A stretch of 64,000 nt of DNA from Martelella lutilitoris (GCF_016598595.1 NZ_CP066786.1:1945501-2009500), one strand, 5' to 3'. Counted from the first letter of the stretch, positions 26,840 to 36,466 are shown. Notes: generated from the sequence alone by a model not told the origin. Program-made: numbers and translations.

Positions 26840-26853
26840 TTGATCTTGATCAA
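26840..26853. promoter_or_regulatory. FNR/FixK-type box TTGATC-TT-GATCAA
   Basis: This is a full match to the TTGAT-N4-ATCAA anaerobox, with perfect 6-bp arms. It lies between the divergent DUF6455 gene (start 26786) and metY (start 26910). Its distance to the DUF6455 start leaves room for a class II promoter centred near -41.5. The site is symmetric, so control of metY is also possible. Confidence 0.8.
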
Positions 26854-26909
26854 AACAGGACCGGCCGGAAGATCTATGGACGGTCCGCAGAACAGGGAAG
26901 GAATACTTG

Positions 26910-28193
26910 ATGGACAACAGAGAACCGGGCTTTTCGACGCTGTCGATCCACGCCGGAGCGGCGCCCGACACCGCGACCAATGCGCGGGCGACGCCGATCT
27001 ACCAGACCACGTCATACGTCTTCAACAGCTCCGATCATGCCGCTGCGCTGTTCGGGCTGAAGGAATTCGGCAATATCTACACGCGCATCATGAACCCCAC
27101 CACGGCGGTTCTGGAAGAGCGCGTGGCGGCGCTTGAGGGCGGCGCGGCGGCGCTCGCGGTCGCCTCGGGCCATTCCGCGCAGCTTCTGACCTTCCACATG
27201 CTGATGCAGCCGGGCGACAATTTCGTCGCCGCGCGCCGGCTTTATGGCGGTTCGATCAACCAGTTCGGCCATGCCTTCGAGAATTTCGGCTGGTCCGTGC
27301 GCTGGGCCGACAGCGGCGATATCGACAGCTTCGCCGCCCAGATCGACGAGCGCACCAAGGCCGTCTATATCGAAAGCCTTGCCAACCCCGGCGGCACCTT
27401 CGTCGACATCGCCGCGATCGCCAAGGTCGCGCACGATTACGGCCTGCCGCTGATCGTCGACAACACCATGGCATCGCCCTATCTCGTCCGGCCCATCGAA
27501 CACGGCGCCGATATCGTCGTGCATTCGCTGACAAAGTTCCTGGGCGGCCACGGCAATTCCATGGGCGGCATCCTGGTCGACGGCGGCACTTTCGACTGGT
27601 CGAAATCCGGCCGTTACCCGATGCTGAGCGAACCGCGGGTCGAGTATGACAATATCGTGCTGCATGAGGCTTTCGGCAGCATGGCCTTTGCGCTCGGCGC
27701 GCGCGTTCTGAGCCTGCGCGACCTCGGACCGGCGATCTCGCCGTTCAACGCCTTCATGATCGCGACCGGTATCGAGACGCTGCCGCTGCGCATGCAGCGC
27801 CATTGCGACAACGCGCTTGCCGTCGCCAAGTGGCTGAAACAGTCGGACAAGGTGGCCTGGGTCGGCTATCCGGGGCTTGAGGACGACGAGAACCACGCCC
27901 TGCAGCAGCGCTATTCGCCGAAGGGCGCGGGCGCCGTCTTCACCTTCGGCCTGAAGGGCGGCTACGAGGCCGGCAAGACCTTTGTCGAGGCGCTTGAACT
28001 GTTCTCGCATCTGGCCAATATCGGCGACACCAAGTCACTGGTTATCCACCCCGCATCCACAACCCATGCACAGCTTACGCCGGAACAGCAGGTTGCCGCC
28101 GGCGCCGGGCCGGATGTAGTGCGCCTTTCGGTTGGCATCGAGGATCTTGCTGATATCATTGCGGATCTCGAGCAGGCCTTCGCCAGGATCTGA
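26910..28193 (+). CDS. metY: O-acetylhomoserine aminocarboxypropyltransferase (sulfhydrylase)
   Basis: 427 residues of the Cys/Met-metabolism PLP enzyme family. It makes homocysteine from O-acetylhomoserine and sulfide. Motifs are [31 protein letters not shown], the PLP phosphate-contact region [47 protein letters not shown] with the Schiff-base lysine in SLTKFLGG, and [17 protein letters not shown]. The long insert and the SIHAG start favour MetY over MetZ or MetB. ATG 26910 follows GGAAGG. Together with the sulfite reductase operon in this window it completes sulfide use. Confidence 0.94.
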   Translation: MDNREPGFSTLSIHAGAAPDTATNARATPIYQTTSYVFNSSDHAAALFGLKEFGNIYTRIMNPTTAVLEERVAALEGGAAALAVASGHSAQLLTFHMLMQPGDNFVAARRLYGGSINQFGHAFENFGWSVRWADSGDIDSFAAQIDERTKAVYIESLANPGGTFVDIAAIAKVAHDYGLPLIVDNTMASPYLVRPIEHGADIVVHSLTKFLGGHGNSMGGILVDGGTFDWSKSGRYPMLSEPRVEYDNIVLHEAFGSMAFALGARVLSLRDLGPAISPFNAFMIATGIETLPLRMQRHCDNALAVAKWLKQSDKVAWVGYPGLEDDENHALQQRYSPKGAGAVFTFGLKGGYEAGKTFVEALELFSHLANIGDTKSLVIHPASTTHAQLTPEQQVAAGAGPDVVRLSVGIEDLADIIADLEQAFARI

Positions 28194-28224
28194 CGGACGG
28201 ACGAAGCCGGAGACGATGCCGAGT

Positions 28225-28254
28225 ACGGGCGATCCACAGGGTCGCCCGTTTTTC
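28225..28254 (+). terminator. metY terminator
   Basis: A perfect 8-bp stem ACGGGCGA / TCGCCCGT with a 9-nt loop is followed by TTTTC, 31 bp past the stop. Confidence 0.85.
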
Positions 28255-28288
28255 GTTCAGGCTTATCCACAGGACCGCGCGGAAGCAG

Positions 28289-29512
28289 TCACGCCTGAAG
28301 CCGGTCCGCCGGCGCCGGCGTCTCTTCGGGCCCGTAGGCAATGATGCGGTCGCGGCCGCCGTTCTTGGCCTCGTAGAGCGCCTGGTCGGATTGCGAGAGC
28401 ATTCTCTCCAGGTTGAATCCGGCCCCCGGTTGAACCGCGATGCCGATGCTGACGGTCAGCGGCGACGAGCCGGCAGCCTGGCGTTGACCGGCATCGGCGA
28501 GCCGGCCCCGGATTCGCTCGGCAAGGCCGGTCGCCGTGCGAACATTGTCGACCTTTAGAAAGACGGCGAATTCCTCGCCTCCGGTCCGGCCGAAGAGATG
28601 CGTCCGGCCGACCTCTTCTTCCACGGTCTGCGTGAATGCGATGAGCGCGACGTCTCCGGCGCTGTGCCCGAAGCGGTCATTGACCGATTTGAAATGATCG
28701 ATGTCGATCGCCAGATAGGCGAAAAGGTCGGAGGGCGCGGCGGTTTTCAGACGCTCGCCGATCCTCTCGAAAAAGCCTCGGCGGTTGAAAATGCCGGTGA
28801 GAGGATCATGGAATGCGAGTTTCCTCAGGTGGAATTCGTATTTTTCGATCGACAGCCAGACGGCCAGGCAGACCTTCGCCGAAAACAGCACGAAGCCCGC
28901 GACCAGCGTGATCGACGTCAGCGTGCCCTGATGCAGAACGGCCGGTTTTTCCAAGACATAGAAGACTGCGACGGCGAGAGCCGACAGGGCTTCGAGCAGG
29001 AAAATCGCCGGAATGGCCAGATGGAAGCGCACCTCCTCGAATGCGGCATGGCGGAAAAGGAAGTGCGGGACATAGACGGCAATGGCGATGACGGCGAGGC
29101 AATAACTGGCGACGGCGGCGACAGGCCCGAGTGCGGACAGGCTGAAGAGGACGAAGGCGACGAACCAGAGGCAGACGCAAAGCGCCGTGAAGCGGAGCGG
29201 CCGGTCCTTGCCGTAAAGCGAGAGCAGGCCTGCCGCCGACAGCGCTTCGGCGCTGACAAGCGCGGCAACCGGCAATGCAAGCAAAAGCCGTGCGTTCGCT
29301 GTGACATAGGTCAGGCCCAGAAGCCCGAGCCCCATCAGGGCAAGCGCTGCCGACCAGAGCAGGATGAACAGTCGGTCCCTGTTGCGCAGCCAGAGCGGCA
29401 AAAGCAGGACGGAGAGCAGAATGCAGTCCGCCGCCCAGGCAAGAACGGCTGTCAGATTATAGTGCAAAGCCGAAGACCGCTCCCAGAATTCAACAACACG
29501 GTGCGGGTTCAT
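28289..29512 (-). CDS. Membrane-bound diguanylate cyclase (GGDEF)
   Basis: 407 residues from ATG 29512 (MNPHRVVEFWERS), with AGGACGG just upstream; ATG 29554 gives a 421-residue form. About seven hydrophobic segments span residues 20-225 (first LTAVLAWAADCILLSVLLLPLWL). They are followed by a GGDEF domain with FHDPLTGIFNRRGFF, AIDIDHFKSVNDRFGHSAGD and the active-site sequence GRTGGEEFAVF. GGEEF is catalytically competent, so it should make cyclic di-GMP from GTP. The allosteric I-site RxxD is absent (RTHL occupies that position), so product inhibition may be missing. No EAL domain is present. Confidence 0.93.
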   Translation of the reverse strand: MNPHRVVEFWERSSALHYNLTAVLAWAADCILLSVLLLPLWLRNRDRLFILLWSAALALMGLGLLGLTYVTANARLLLALPVAALVSAEALSAAGLLSLYGKDRPLRFTALCVCLWFVAFVLFSLSALGPVAAVASYCLAVIAIAVYVPHFLFRHAAFEEVRFHLAIPAIFLLEALSALAVAVFYVLEKPAVLHQGTLTSITLVAGFVLFSAKVCLAVWLSIEKYEFHLRKLAFHDPLTGIFNRRGFFERIGERLKTAAPSDLFAYLAIDIDHFKSVNDRFGHSAGDVALIAFTQTVEEEVGRTHLFGRTGGEEFAVFLKVDNVRTATGLAERIRGRLADAGQRQAAGSSPLTVSIGIAVQPGAGFNLERMLSQSDQALYEAKNGGRDRIIAYGPEETPAPADRLQA

Positions 29513-29674
29513 ACCCGTCCTGCCGCGGAGGCACCACATTTCGCCATGGACCATTTCTGAAGTTAAACGATTTAAATCTGGATGCCGTAATCTTCCCGGC
29601 TTTGCTTCCGGGCCAAATCCCGCGCCGCGGCAGGCAAGCCGCCGCCAACTGCGGCGCGGTGACGCAATCCATCT

Positions 29675-29704
29675 CTTGAAGTGACCGGGTCTGGCACTCT
29701 ATGT
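29675..29704 (+). promoter_or_regulatory. Candidate RpoH (sigma-32) promoter of clpP
   Basis: CTTGAAG (29675-29681) is followed by TCTATGT (29698-29704) at heat-shock-promoter spacing. It lies about 60 bp upstream of clpP, a known heat-shock gene class in rhizobia. The -10 match is only partial. Confidence 0.45.
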
Positions 29705-29763
29705 AGGAGAGCAATGAAAGATTCGATTGAAAACGGTTCCGATCAGCCGGCCGAAGGACAGAC

Positions 29764-30390
29764 ATGACAAATCCCGTAGATACCGCGATGGCGCTTGTGC
29801 CCATGGTTGTCGAGCAGACCAATCGCGGCGAACGTTCCTATGACATCTATTCCCGCCTGCTCAAGGAGCGGATCATCTTCCTGACCGGTCCGGTCGAGGA
29901 TCATCTGGCATCTCTGATCTGCGCCCAGCTCCTCTTTCTCGAGGCGGAGAACCCGAAGAAGGAAATCGCGCTTTACATCAATTCGCCCGGCGGCGTGGTG
30001 ACCGCCGGCATGGCGATCTATGATACGATGCAGTTCATCCGCCCGGCGGTTTCGACGCTGTGCATCGGCCAGGCGGCCTCGATGGGTTCGCTCCTGCTGG
30101 CCGCCGGCGAAAAGGGCATGCGCTTTGCCACGCCGAATGCGCGGGTCATGGTGCACCAGCCCTCCGGCGGTTTCCAGGGCCAGGCATCCGATATAGAACG
30201 CCACGCCCGCGATATCCTGAAGATGAAGCGCCGCCTCAACGAGGTCTATGTCCGCCATTGCGGACAGACTTACGAAGAGGTTGAAAAGACGCTCGATCGT
30301 GACCATTTCATGGATGCCGGCGAGGCGATGGAATGGGGCCTGATCGACAAGGTCATGACATCGCGCAGCGAAATCGAGGGCGGCAACTGA
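29764..30390 (+). CDS. clpP: ATP-dependent Clp protease proteolytic subunit
   Basis: 208 residues. It is the serine protease that forms the ClpXP/ClpAP barrel. The catalytic triad is visible as Ser106 ([12 protein letters not shown]), His131 ([13 protein letters not shown]) and Asp180 ([12 protein letters not shown]), offset by nine from E. coli. [20 protein letters not shown] is the oxyanion-loop block. The N-terminal extension is short. It is followed by clpX, with an intervening hairpin, so some transcripts probably end at clpP. Confidence 0.98.
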   Translation: MTNPVDTAMALVPMVVEQTNRGERSYDIYSRLLKERIIFLTGPVEDHLASLICAQLLFLEAENPKKEIALYINSPGGVVTAGMAIYDTMQFIRPAVSTLCIGQAASMGSLLLAAGEKGMRFATPNARVMVHQPSGGFQGQASDIERHARDILKMKRRLNEVYVRHCGQTYEEVEKTLDRDHFMDAGEAMEWGLIDKVMTSRSEIEGGN

Positions 30391-30734
30391 TCCTCAGCCA
30401 GGAATCCGACGTATCGGTTATCGAGCGGCGCTCTCCCGCGTCGGTCGGAATGCTTTCGGCGTGACACGGAACCGGATGCGCATTGAAGGCGATTCGGGAT
30501 CACGATTGCGTTTTTTGGCTTTAAACCGGTGCTGAAGCCGTTAATAGTATGGAAAACCGGAGATGTTATCCCGGTTTTTGGAGTTATGGCGTTGTTTCGC
30601 GTTTGCGCCTGTTGCCTTGTAAATCTGCCGCGTCGTTTTGTTGCCCTGATGTTTTGAAAGCATTTGGACGTGCGGTGGAAGCGAAAATATGAGGCCGTTC
30701 ACATGAAGGAACGGCTGACTGGAAGGAAGTGATA
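30391..30734. other. clpP-clpX intergenic region
   Basis: These 344 bp hold no supported ORF. The first 150 bp contain nothing recognised. A terminator-like hairpin lies at 30553-30579. The remainder to clpX is presumably the clpX promoter and leader, ending in the strong ribosome site GGAAGGAAG (30721-30729). No clear -35/-10 pair was identified. Confidence 0.6.
30553..30579 (+). terminator. Terminator-like hairpin after clpP
   Basis: AAAACCGG (30553-30560) pairs with CCGGTTTT (30571-30578) around a 10-nt loop, and the T-run continues one base. The stem is short for a full terminator, so partial read-through into clpX is likely. Confidence 0.55.
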
Positions 30735-32012
30735 ATGAGCAAAGTCGGCGGTAACAATGGCGGTGACTCGAAGAACACGCTCTATTGTTCCTTTTGCGGC
30801 AAGAGTCAGCACGAAGTCCGCAAGCTGATCGCTGGCCCGACCGTATTCATCTGCGATGAATGCGTTGAGTTGTGCATGGACATCATCCGCGAGGAGAACA
30901 AGACCTCGATGGTGAAGTCGAGCGACGGCGTGCCGACGCCGCAGGAAATCATGGGCGTTCTGGACGAATATGTGATCGGCCAGAGCCATGCGAAACGTAT
31001 TCTCTCGGTGGCGGTGCACAACCACTACAAGCGTCTGTCTCACGCCTCCAAGAGTTCCGACATCGAACTGTCGAAGTCGAACATCCTGCTGGTCGGCCCG
31101 ACGGGCTGCGGCAAGACCTATCTTGCCCAGACGCTGGCCCGCATCATCGACGTGCCCTTCACCATGGCGGACGCGACGACGCTGACGGAGGCCGGCTATG
31201 TCGGCGAGGATGTCGAGAACATCATTCTGAAGCTGCTGCAGTCGGCCGACTACAATGTCGAGCGCGCCCAACGCGGCATCGTCTACATCGACGAGGTCGA
31301 CAAGATTTCGCGCAAGTCCGACAATCCGTCGATCACCCGCGACGTCTCGGGCGAGGGCGTGCAGCAGGCATTGCTGAAGATCATGGAAGGCACGGTTGCC
31401 TCCGTGCCGCCGCAGGGCGGCCGCAAGCATCCGCAGCAGGAATTTCTGCAAGTCGATACGACCAATATCCTGTTCCTGTGCGGCGGCGCCTTTGCCGGCC
31501 TCGACAAGGTGATCTCCGCGCGCGGCGAACGCACGTCGATCGGCTTCGGCGCTTCGGTGAAGGCGGCCGACGACCGCAAGGTGGGCGACGTGCTGCGTGA
31601 CCTGGAGCCGGAGGACCTGGTCAAGTTCGGGCTGATCCCCGAATTTATCGGTCGCCTGCCGGTGATTGCAACGCTGGAGGATCTCGACGAGGAAGCCCTT
31701 GTCCAGATTCTGACGGCGCCGAAAAACGCTCTGGTGAAGCAGTATCAGCGTCTTTTCGAGATGGAAGACGTCGAACTGACCTTCCACGAAGATGCCCTGA
31801 CAGCGATTGCCCGCAGGGCCATCGAGCGAAAGACCGGCGCGCGCGGCCTGCGCTCGATCATGGAGAAGATCCTGCTCGACACAATGTTCGAGTTGCCGGC
31901 GATGAAGGGCGTGCGCGAGGTGGTGATTTCGGACGAAGTGGTCTCCGGAACCTCTCAGCCGCTCTACATCTACGCCAATCGCTCGGACGACAAGGCGAAC
32001 GCCTCGGCATAG
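30735..32012 (+). CDS. clpX: ATP-dependent Clp protease ATP-binding subunit ClpX
   Basis: 425 residues from ATG 30735, preceded by GGAAGGAAG. The N-terminal zinc-binding domain has Cys18, Cys21, Cys40 and Cys43 (LYCSFCGK ... FICDEC). The AAA+ module follows with Walker [10 protein letters not shown], the GYVGEDVEN pore motif, Walker [11 protein letters not shown], the RKH-like loop around [10 protein letters not shown], and the ClpP-binding loop IGFGASV. It unfolds tagged substrates and feeds them to ClpP, and in alphaproteobacteria it also controls cell-cycle regulators. Confidence 0.98.
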   Translation: MSKVGGNNGGDSKNTLYCSFCGKSQHEVRKLIAGPTVFICDECVELCMDIIREENKTSMVKSSDGVPTPQEIMGVLDEYVIGQSHAKRILSVAVHNHYKRLSHASKSSDIELSKSNILLVGPTGCGKTYLAQTLARIIDVPFTMADATTLTEAGYVGEDVENIILKLLQSADYNVERAQRGIVYIDEVDKISRKSDNPSITRDVSGEGVQQALLKIMEGTVASVPPQGGRKHPQQEFLQVDTTNILFLCGGAFAGLDKVISARGERTSIGFGASVKAADDRKVGDVLRDLEPEDLVKFGLIPEFIGRLPVIATLEDLDEEALVQILTAPKNALVKQYQRLFEMEDVELTFHEDALTAIARRAIERKTGARGLRSIMEKILLDTMFELPAMKGVREVVISDEVVSGTSQPLYIYANRSDDKANASA

Positions 32013-32038
32013 GCCTGGCGTCGGGCAGGCATGACTGG

Positions 32039-32070
32039 GAAGGCAGGGCAGGGTCCCTGCCTTCGTCGTT
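32039..32070 (+). terminator. clpX terminator
   Basis: A perfect 10-bp stem GAAGGCAGGG / CCCTGCCTTC with a 6-nt loop lies 26 bp past clpX. The following T-run is broken (GTCGTTT), so efficiency may be moderate. Confidence 0.7.
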
Positions 32071-32134
32071 TCTGACGGCGAACCTGATCCAACGCCTGCG
32101 CTGGCCCGTTGTTCCTTCGAAAACGGGGCAAAGG

Positions 32135-32152
32135 TTGAAATCGGCCTTTCAA
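32135..32152. repeat. Inverted repeat TTGAAA-N6-TTTCAA upstream of lon
   Basis: Perfect 6-bp arms lie about 100 bp before the lon start, in the presumed promoter region. TTGAAA could also be a -35 element, but no convincing -10 partner was found. Confidence 0.35.
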
Positions 32153-32215
32153 AGCGCCACTTGTTCCGCAACAACTGAAAAGAACGCTCGGACTGTCTCC
32201 CAGCAGTCCGTCAAT

Positions 32216-32234
32216 GCCCGGTTAACCGCCGGGC
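32216..32234 (+). other. Leader hairpin just upstream of the lon ribosome site
   Basis: GCCCGG (32216-32221) pairs with CCGGGC (32229-32234) around TTAACCG. It ends 19 bp before the lon ATG and immediately before AAGGAAAAAGAC. In the 5' leader it could affect ribosome access or mRNA stability. Confidence 0.5.
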
Positions 32235-32253
32235 TGCCTGAAAGGAAAAAGAC

Positions 32254-34671
32254 ATGACGCAGAACGCGCCTGCAGCGGAAAATGCTGCGTTCCCGGTGTT
32301 GCCATTGCGTGACATTGTGGTTTTCCCCCACATGATCGTTCCGCTCTTCGTCGGTCGCGAGAAGTCCATTCGCGCCCTGGAAGAGGTGATGAATGCCGAC
32401 CGCCAGATCATGCTGGTCACCCAGGTCAACGCCAGCGATGACGACCCCGAACCCGATGCGCTCTATCGCATCGGCACGATCGCCAATGTGCTGCAGCTGC
32501 TGAAGCTGCCCGACGGAACCGTCAAGGTTCTGGTCGAGGGCAAGGCGCGTGCGGCCATCGGCGACGTGCGCCTGGAGAACGACTTCTACGAGGCCAATGC
32601 CGAGATGCTCGGCGAGCCGGAGGAAGATGCAGTTGAGATCGAGGCGTTGGCCCGCTCGGTGGTTTCCGAGTTCGAGAACTATGTGAAGCTGAACAAGAAG
32701 GTGTCCCCCGAGGTTGTCGGCGCTGCCGGCCAGATCGAGGACTACTCGAAGCTTGCCGACACGGTTGCCTCGCATCTTGCGATCAAGATCACCGAGAAGC
32801 AGGAAATGCTGGAAACCACCAGCGTCAAGGGACGTCTGGAAAAGGCGCTCGGCTTCATGGAAGGCGAGATCTCCGTTCTGCAGGTCGAAAAGCGCATCCG
32901 TACCCGCGTCAAGCGGCAGATGGAGAAGACCCAGCGCGAATACTACCTGAATGAGCAGATGAAGGCCATTCAGAAGGAACTCGGCGAGGGCGAGGACGGC
33001 CGCGACGAGATGGCCGAGCTCGAGGAGCGCATCAAGAAGACGAAGTTCACCAAGGAAGCCCACGAAAAGGCTGAGGCGGAGATGAAGAAGCTCCGCAATA
33101 TGAGCCCGATGTCGGCGGAAGCGACCGTGGTGCGCAATTATCTCGACTGGCTCACCGGCCTGCCGTGGAATACCAAGTCGAAGATCAAGCGCGACCTGAA
33201 GCTTGCTGAGAAGGTGCTCGAAGAGGATCATTTCGGCCTCGAGAAGGTCAAGGAACGCGTCGTCGAGTACCTCGCGGTGCAGGCGCGCGCCAAGAAGCTG
33301 AAGGGGCCGATCCTCTGCCTCGTCGGCCCGCCCGGCGTCGGCAAGACCTCGCTTGCCCAGTCGATCGCCAAGGCGACGGGTCGTGAATATGTGCGCATGG
33401 CGCTCGGCGGCGTTCGCGACGAAAGCGAAATCCGCGGTCATCGCCGCACCTATATCGGCTCGATGCCCGGCAAGATCGTCCAGTCGATGAAGAAGGTCGG
33501 CAAGAACAATCCGCTCTTCCTGCTCGACGAGATCGACAAGATGGGCGCAGATTTCCGCGGTGATCCGTCCTCGGCTCTGCTCGAGGTGCTGGACCCGGAA
33601 CAGAACTCGACCTTCATGGATCATTACCTGGAAGTCGAATATGACCTGTCCAACGTGATGTTCATCACCACGGCGAATACGCTCGACATTCCGGGCCCGC
33701 TGATGGACCGCATGGAGATCATCCGCATTGCCGGCTACACCGAGCAGGAGAAGCTGGAAATCGCCCGGCGCCATCTGCTGCCGAAGGCGATCCGCGAGCA
33801 TGCGCTGAAGCCGGAAGAGTTTTCGGTCGATGATGCCGCGCTGACGCGGACGATCCAGCAGTACACCCGCGAGGCGGGCGTGCGCAGCCTTGAGCGCGAG
33901 CTGATGAAACTTGCCCGCAAGGCGGTGACCGAGATCGTCAAGGGCGACAAGACTGCCGTCCATATCACGGCCGACAACCTCGAGGACTATCTCGGCGTAC
34001 AGCGCTTCCGCCACGGCGAGGCGGAAGGCGACGATCAGGTCGGCGTGGTCACCGGTCTTGCCTGGACGGAGGTCGGCGGCGAGCTTCTGACGATCGAAGG
34101 CGTGATGATGCCCGGCAAGGGCCGCATGACGGTGACGGGCAATCTGCGCGACGTCATGAAGGAGTCGATTTCGGCGGCGGCATCCTATGTCCGCTCGCGC
34201 GCTGTCGACTTCGGCATCAAGCCGCCTATGTTCGACAAGAATGACATTCACGTCCATGTCCCGGAGGGCGCGACGCCCAAGGACGGACCGTCGGCGGGCG
34301 TCGCCATGGCCACCGCGATCGTCTCGGTGATGACCGGTATTCCGGTCAACAAGAACGTGGCGATGACGGGTGAGATCACGCTGCGCGGACGTGTTCTGCC
34401 CATCGGCGGGTTGAAGGAAAAACTGCTTGCGGCTTTGAGGGGCGGCATCACCAAGGTGCTGATCCCGGAAGAGAATGCCAAGGACCTTCCGGAGATCCCG
34501 GACAATGTGAAGAACGGCCTGGAGATCGTGCCCGTGTCACGCATGGGCGAGGTCCTGCAGCATGCCCTTCTGGAGATGCCGCAGCCGATCGAGTGGGACC
34601 CGGAGACCGATCCGGTGTCCATGTCCGCCGATGAATCGGACGCCGAATCGAACAAGACCGTGGCGCATTAA
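32254..34671 (+). CDS. lon: ATP-dependent protease Lon
   Basis: 805 residues. It has the N-terminal substrate-binding LAN domain ([24 protein letters not shown]), a central coiled region ([27 protein letters not shown]), and an AAA+ domain with Walker [10 protein letters not shown] and Walker [10 protein letters not shown]. The C-terminal serine protease domain has the Ser-Lys dyad: Ser680 in [13 protein letters not shown] and Lys723 in [10 protein letters not shown]. It degrades misfolded and regulatory proteins. The gene has its own leader after the clpX terminator. The lon-hupB order is conserved in proteobacteria. Confidence 0.99.
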   Translation: MTQNAPAAENAAFPVLPLRDIVVFPHMIVPLFVGREKSIRALEEVMNADRQIMLVTQVNASDDDPEPDALYRIGTIANVLQLLKLPDGTVKVLVEGKARAAIGDVRLENDFYEANAEMLGEPEEDAVEIEALARSVVSEFENYVKLNKKVSPEVVGAAGQIEDYSKLADTVASHLAIKITEKQEMLETTSVKGRLEKALGFMEGEISVLQVEKRIRTRVKRQMEKTQREYYLNEQMKAIQKELGEGEDGRDEMAELEERIKKTKFTKEAHEKAEAEMKKLRNMSPMSAEATVVRNYLDWLTGLPWNTKSKIKRDLKLAEKVLEEDHFGLEKVKERVVEYLAVQARAKKLKGPILCLVGPPGVGKTSLAQSIAKATGREYVRMALGGVRDESEIRGHRRTYIGSMPGKIVQSMKKVGKNNPLFLLDEIDKMGADFRGDPSSALLEVLDPEQNSTFMDHYLEVEYDLSNVMFITTANTLDIPGPLMDRMEIIRIAGYTEQEKLEIARRHLLPKAIREHALKPEEFSVDDAALTRTIQQYTREAGVRSLERELMKLARKAVTEIVKGDKTAVHITADNLEDYLGVQRFRHGEAEGDDQVGVVTGLAWTEVGGELLTIEGVMMPGKGRMTVTGNLRDVMKESISAAASYVRSRAVDFGIKPPMFDKNDIHVHVPEGATPKDGPSAGVAMATAIVSVMTGIPVNKNVAMTGEITLRGRVLPIGGLKEKLLAALRGGITKVLIPEENAKDLPEIPDNVKNGLEIVPVSRMGEVLQHALLEMPQPIEWDPETDPVSMSADESDAESNKTVAH

Positions 34672-34881
34672 GGCCGAAATATCGCCACTTTTCAGGGGCT
34701 CCTGTGGAAAAGGGGTCCCTGAGGTCGCGCTTTGGTCGGCCTTTTCCGTACAAATTGCCCCAAGCCTATTGCAATTCCTTGAAACGCAGGGCTTTTGAAT
34801 GTCAGCGGGTGTCGGTCAAAGCGTCGCCGGGGCCCGAGAAACAAGAGATCCGTTTCGAACCATTTGAGAAAGGGTGGAAAC

Positions 34882-35157
34882 ATGAACAAGAGTGAACTCG
34901 TAGCATCCGTTGCCGAAAAGGCCGGTCTGTCCAAAACCGATGCCGCTTCTGCTGTCGACGCCGTATTCGACGCCGTGCAGGGCGAACTGAAGAACGGCGG
35001 CGAAGTGCGCCTCGCCGGCTTCGGCGCCTTTACTGTTTCGCACAGCGCCGCGCGCAAGGGCCGCAACCCGTCGACGGGCGCCGAGGTCGATATTCCGGCG
35101 CGCAACGTTCCGAAGTTCACGGCCGGCAAGGGTCTCAAGGAAGCTTGCAACTCTTAA
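34882..35157 (+). CDS. hupB: DNA-binding protein HU
   Basis: 91 residues, the normal HU length. The start MNKSELVASVAEKAGLSKTDA, the dimerisation core VRLAGFGAFTVSHSAARKGRNPSTG and the beta-arm DIPARNVPKFTAGKGLKEA are diagnostic. It is a nucleoid-associated protein that bends DNA non-specifically. The ATG at 34882 follows AAAGGGTGG. A strong terminator follows 29 bp after the stop. Confidence 0.98.
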   Translation: MNKSELVASVAEKAGLSKTDAASAVDAVFDAVQGELKNGGEVRLAGFGAFTVSHSAARKGRNPSTGAEVDIPARNVPKFTAGKGLKEACNS

Positions 35158-35185
35158 GCATCCGCCGTCTTCTGACAGGCTGTTG

Positions 35186-35213
35186 ACCCGGAGCGTTCCG
35201 CTCCGGGTTTTTT
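35186..35213 (+). terminator. hupB terminator
   Basis: A perfect 10-bp stem ACCCGGAGCG / CGCTCCGGGT with a 3-nt loop is followed by a continuous T-run and then GTTG. Confidence 0.95.
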
Positions 35214-35334
35214 GTTGTCTGTATTGTTGACGAACAGTTACCAAGCCGGCTCACAGATAAGACTTGCCGGACCCCCTGCAGTTCATTACATCTGAGCCGA
35301 CAAATCGCCGCAGCGAGCAGGGCTTTCTGCGGCA

Positions 35335-35480
35335 CATTCTCGGGGCGGGGCGAGATTCCCCACCGGCGGTAAGCGTTTCCGACGCAAGCCCGCGAGCGCC
35401 TTCCCGCAGAGCGCGGGAAAGGGTCAGCAGATCCGGTGCGAAACCGGAGCCGACGGTCAAAGTCCGGAAGGAAGAGAATG
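35335..35480 (+). ncRNA. FMN riboswitch (RFN element)
   Basis: The conserved RFN core is complete. CATTCTC (35335-35341) pairs with GAGAATG (35474-35480) as P1. Between them are GGGGCGGGGCGAGATTCCCC, ACCGGCGGTAAGC, the AGCCCGCGAGC junction, GGTCAGCAGATCCGGTG, GAAACCGGAGCCGACGGT and AAAGTCCGGAAGG. Such aptamers bind FMN and switch off riboflavin synthesis or uptake genes. It precedes a RibN-type transporter gene, and no rib biosynthesis gene is adjacent. Confidence 0.97.
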
Positions 35481-35488
35481 CAGGCTGA

Positions 35489-35518
35489 CGCGGGTCCGGT
35501 TTTCGCCGATGGCCCGCG
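35489..35518 (+). promoter_or_regulatory. Expression-platform hairpin of the FMN riboswitch
   Basis: CGCGGG-t-CC (35489-35497) pairs with GG-CCCGCG (35511-35518), eight base pairs with one bulge. No T-run follows, so it does not look like an ordinary intrinsic terminator. It encloses an ATG at 35509 that is in frame with the transporter gene. Confidence 0.65.
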
Positions 35519-35577
35519 GCAACCATGCGTCGTCCCGCATTCGGTGCGCCTTGAGCGCTGTGAAGGATCGAGACCGT

Positions 35578-36459
35578 ATGGGCAAGGCAATCTATCGTTC
35601 TCCAGCATTGACCGGCGCATTCTGGATGGTGCTTGCCGGCGTGGTGTACGCCGCAGGCAATGTGCTGATCCAGCAGTTGACCATGAAGATGGGCTTTGCG
35701 TCCTCCTCCGTCGCCTTCTGGCAGTATGGGATCGCCCTGCTGTTCGCCATTCCCTATCTGTGGCGCACGGGGCTTGCAGTCATGCGCACGGCCTATCCCG
35801 GTCAGCACATAGCGCGTGTGGCGCTTTCCGCGCTCGGCGTGCAGGCCTGGGTGTTCGGTCTTCAGTCCGTCCCGATCAGCCAGGCGATCGCCCTGGTGAT
35901 GACGTCGCCCTTCTTCATCATCGTTGGCGCCAAGCTGTTTCTGGGCGAACGCGTCGGTCCGTCGCGCTGGATCGCGACGGCCGTCGGCTTTTCCGGTGCG
36001 CTGCTGATCCTCCAGCCCTGGTCTGCGAGCTTCACCTGGGCGGCGCTGCTGCCGGTTCTCTCCGCGCTGCTGTGGGGCGGAACATCGCTGATCACCAAGA
36101 AGCTGACGGCGCATGAGCGGCCGGAATCGATCACCGTCTGGCTGCTGATGCTGCTGACGCCGATTAACGCCCTGGTCGCGGTCGGCGGCGGTTTCGCCGT
36201 GCCCATGGGCGACGCCATCTGGATCATGCTGGCGCTCGGGCTGATGACGGTGCTGGCGCAGTATTTCCTCACACTTGCCTATTCCAGCGCGGATGCAGCT
36301 TACGTCCAGCCCTTCGATGACCTCAAGCTGCCGCTCAACGTGCTCGGCGGCTGGCTGGTCTTCGGATTTTCGCCCGACACGCTGTTCTGGGTCGGCGGAC
36401 TGATGATCCTCGGCGCGTCGCTCTCGATCATGATGATCGAGCGCAGGCGGGAGCGCTGA
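35578..36459 (+). CDS. ribN: DMT-family riboflavin transporter (RibN type)
   Basis: 293 residues from ATG 35578 (MGKAIYRSPALTG), with GAAGGA 10 bp upstream. An in-frame ATG at 35509 would add 23 mostly hydrophilic residues. About ten transmembrane helices in two EamA repeats are visible, for example WMVLAGVVYAAGNVLIQQL and YGIALLFAIPYLWRTGL in the first half and LPVLSALLWGGTSLITKKL in the second. The EamA fold alone does not give the substrate. The FMN riboswitch directly upstream makes riboflavin uptake by far the likeliest function, as for RibN in other rhizobia. Confidence 0.9.
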   Translation: MGKAIYRSPALTGAFWMVLAGVVYAAGNVLIQQLTMKMGFASSSVAFWQYGIALLFAIPYLWRTGLAVMRTAYPGQHIARVALSALGVQAWVFGLQSVPISQAIALVMTSPFFIIVGAKLFLGERVGPSRWIATAVGFSGALLILQPWSASFTWAALLPVLSALLWGGTSLITKKLTAHERPESITVWLLMLLTPINALVAVGGGFAVPMGDAIWIMLALGLMTVLAQYFLTLAYSSADAAYVQPFDDLKLPLNVLGGWLVFGFSPDTLFWVGGLMILGASLSIMMIERRRER

Positions 36460-36466
36460 GACAAAT

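Noticed and set aside
28263..28271. Perfect DnaA box TTATCCACA
   Set aside because: A single 9-mer is expected about once in two such windows by chance; no cluster, AT-rich unwinding region or replication genes nearby.
34686..34725. Hairpin after lon
   Set aside because: A 6-bp CAGGG/CCCTG pairing with a large loop and no T-run; not a convincing terminator.
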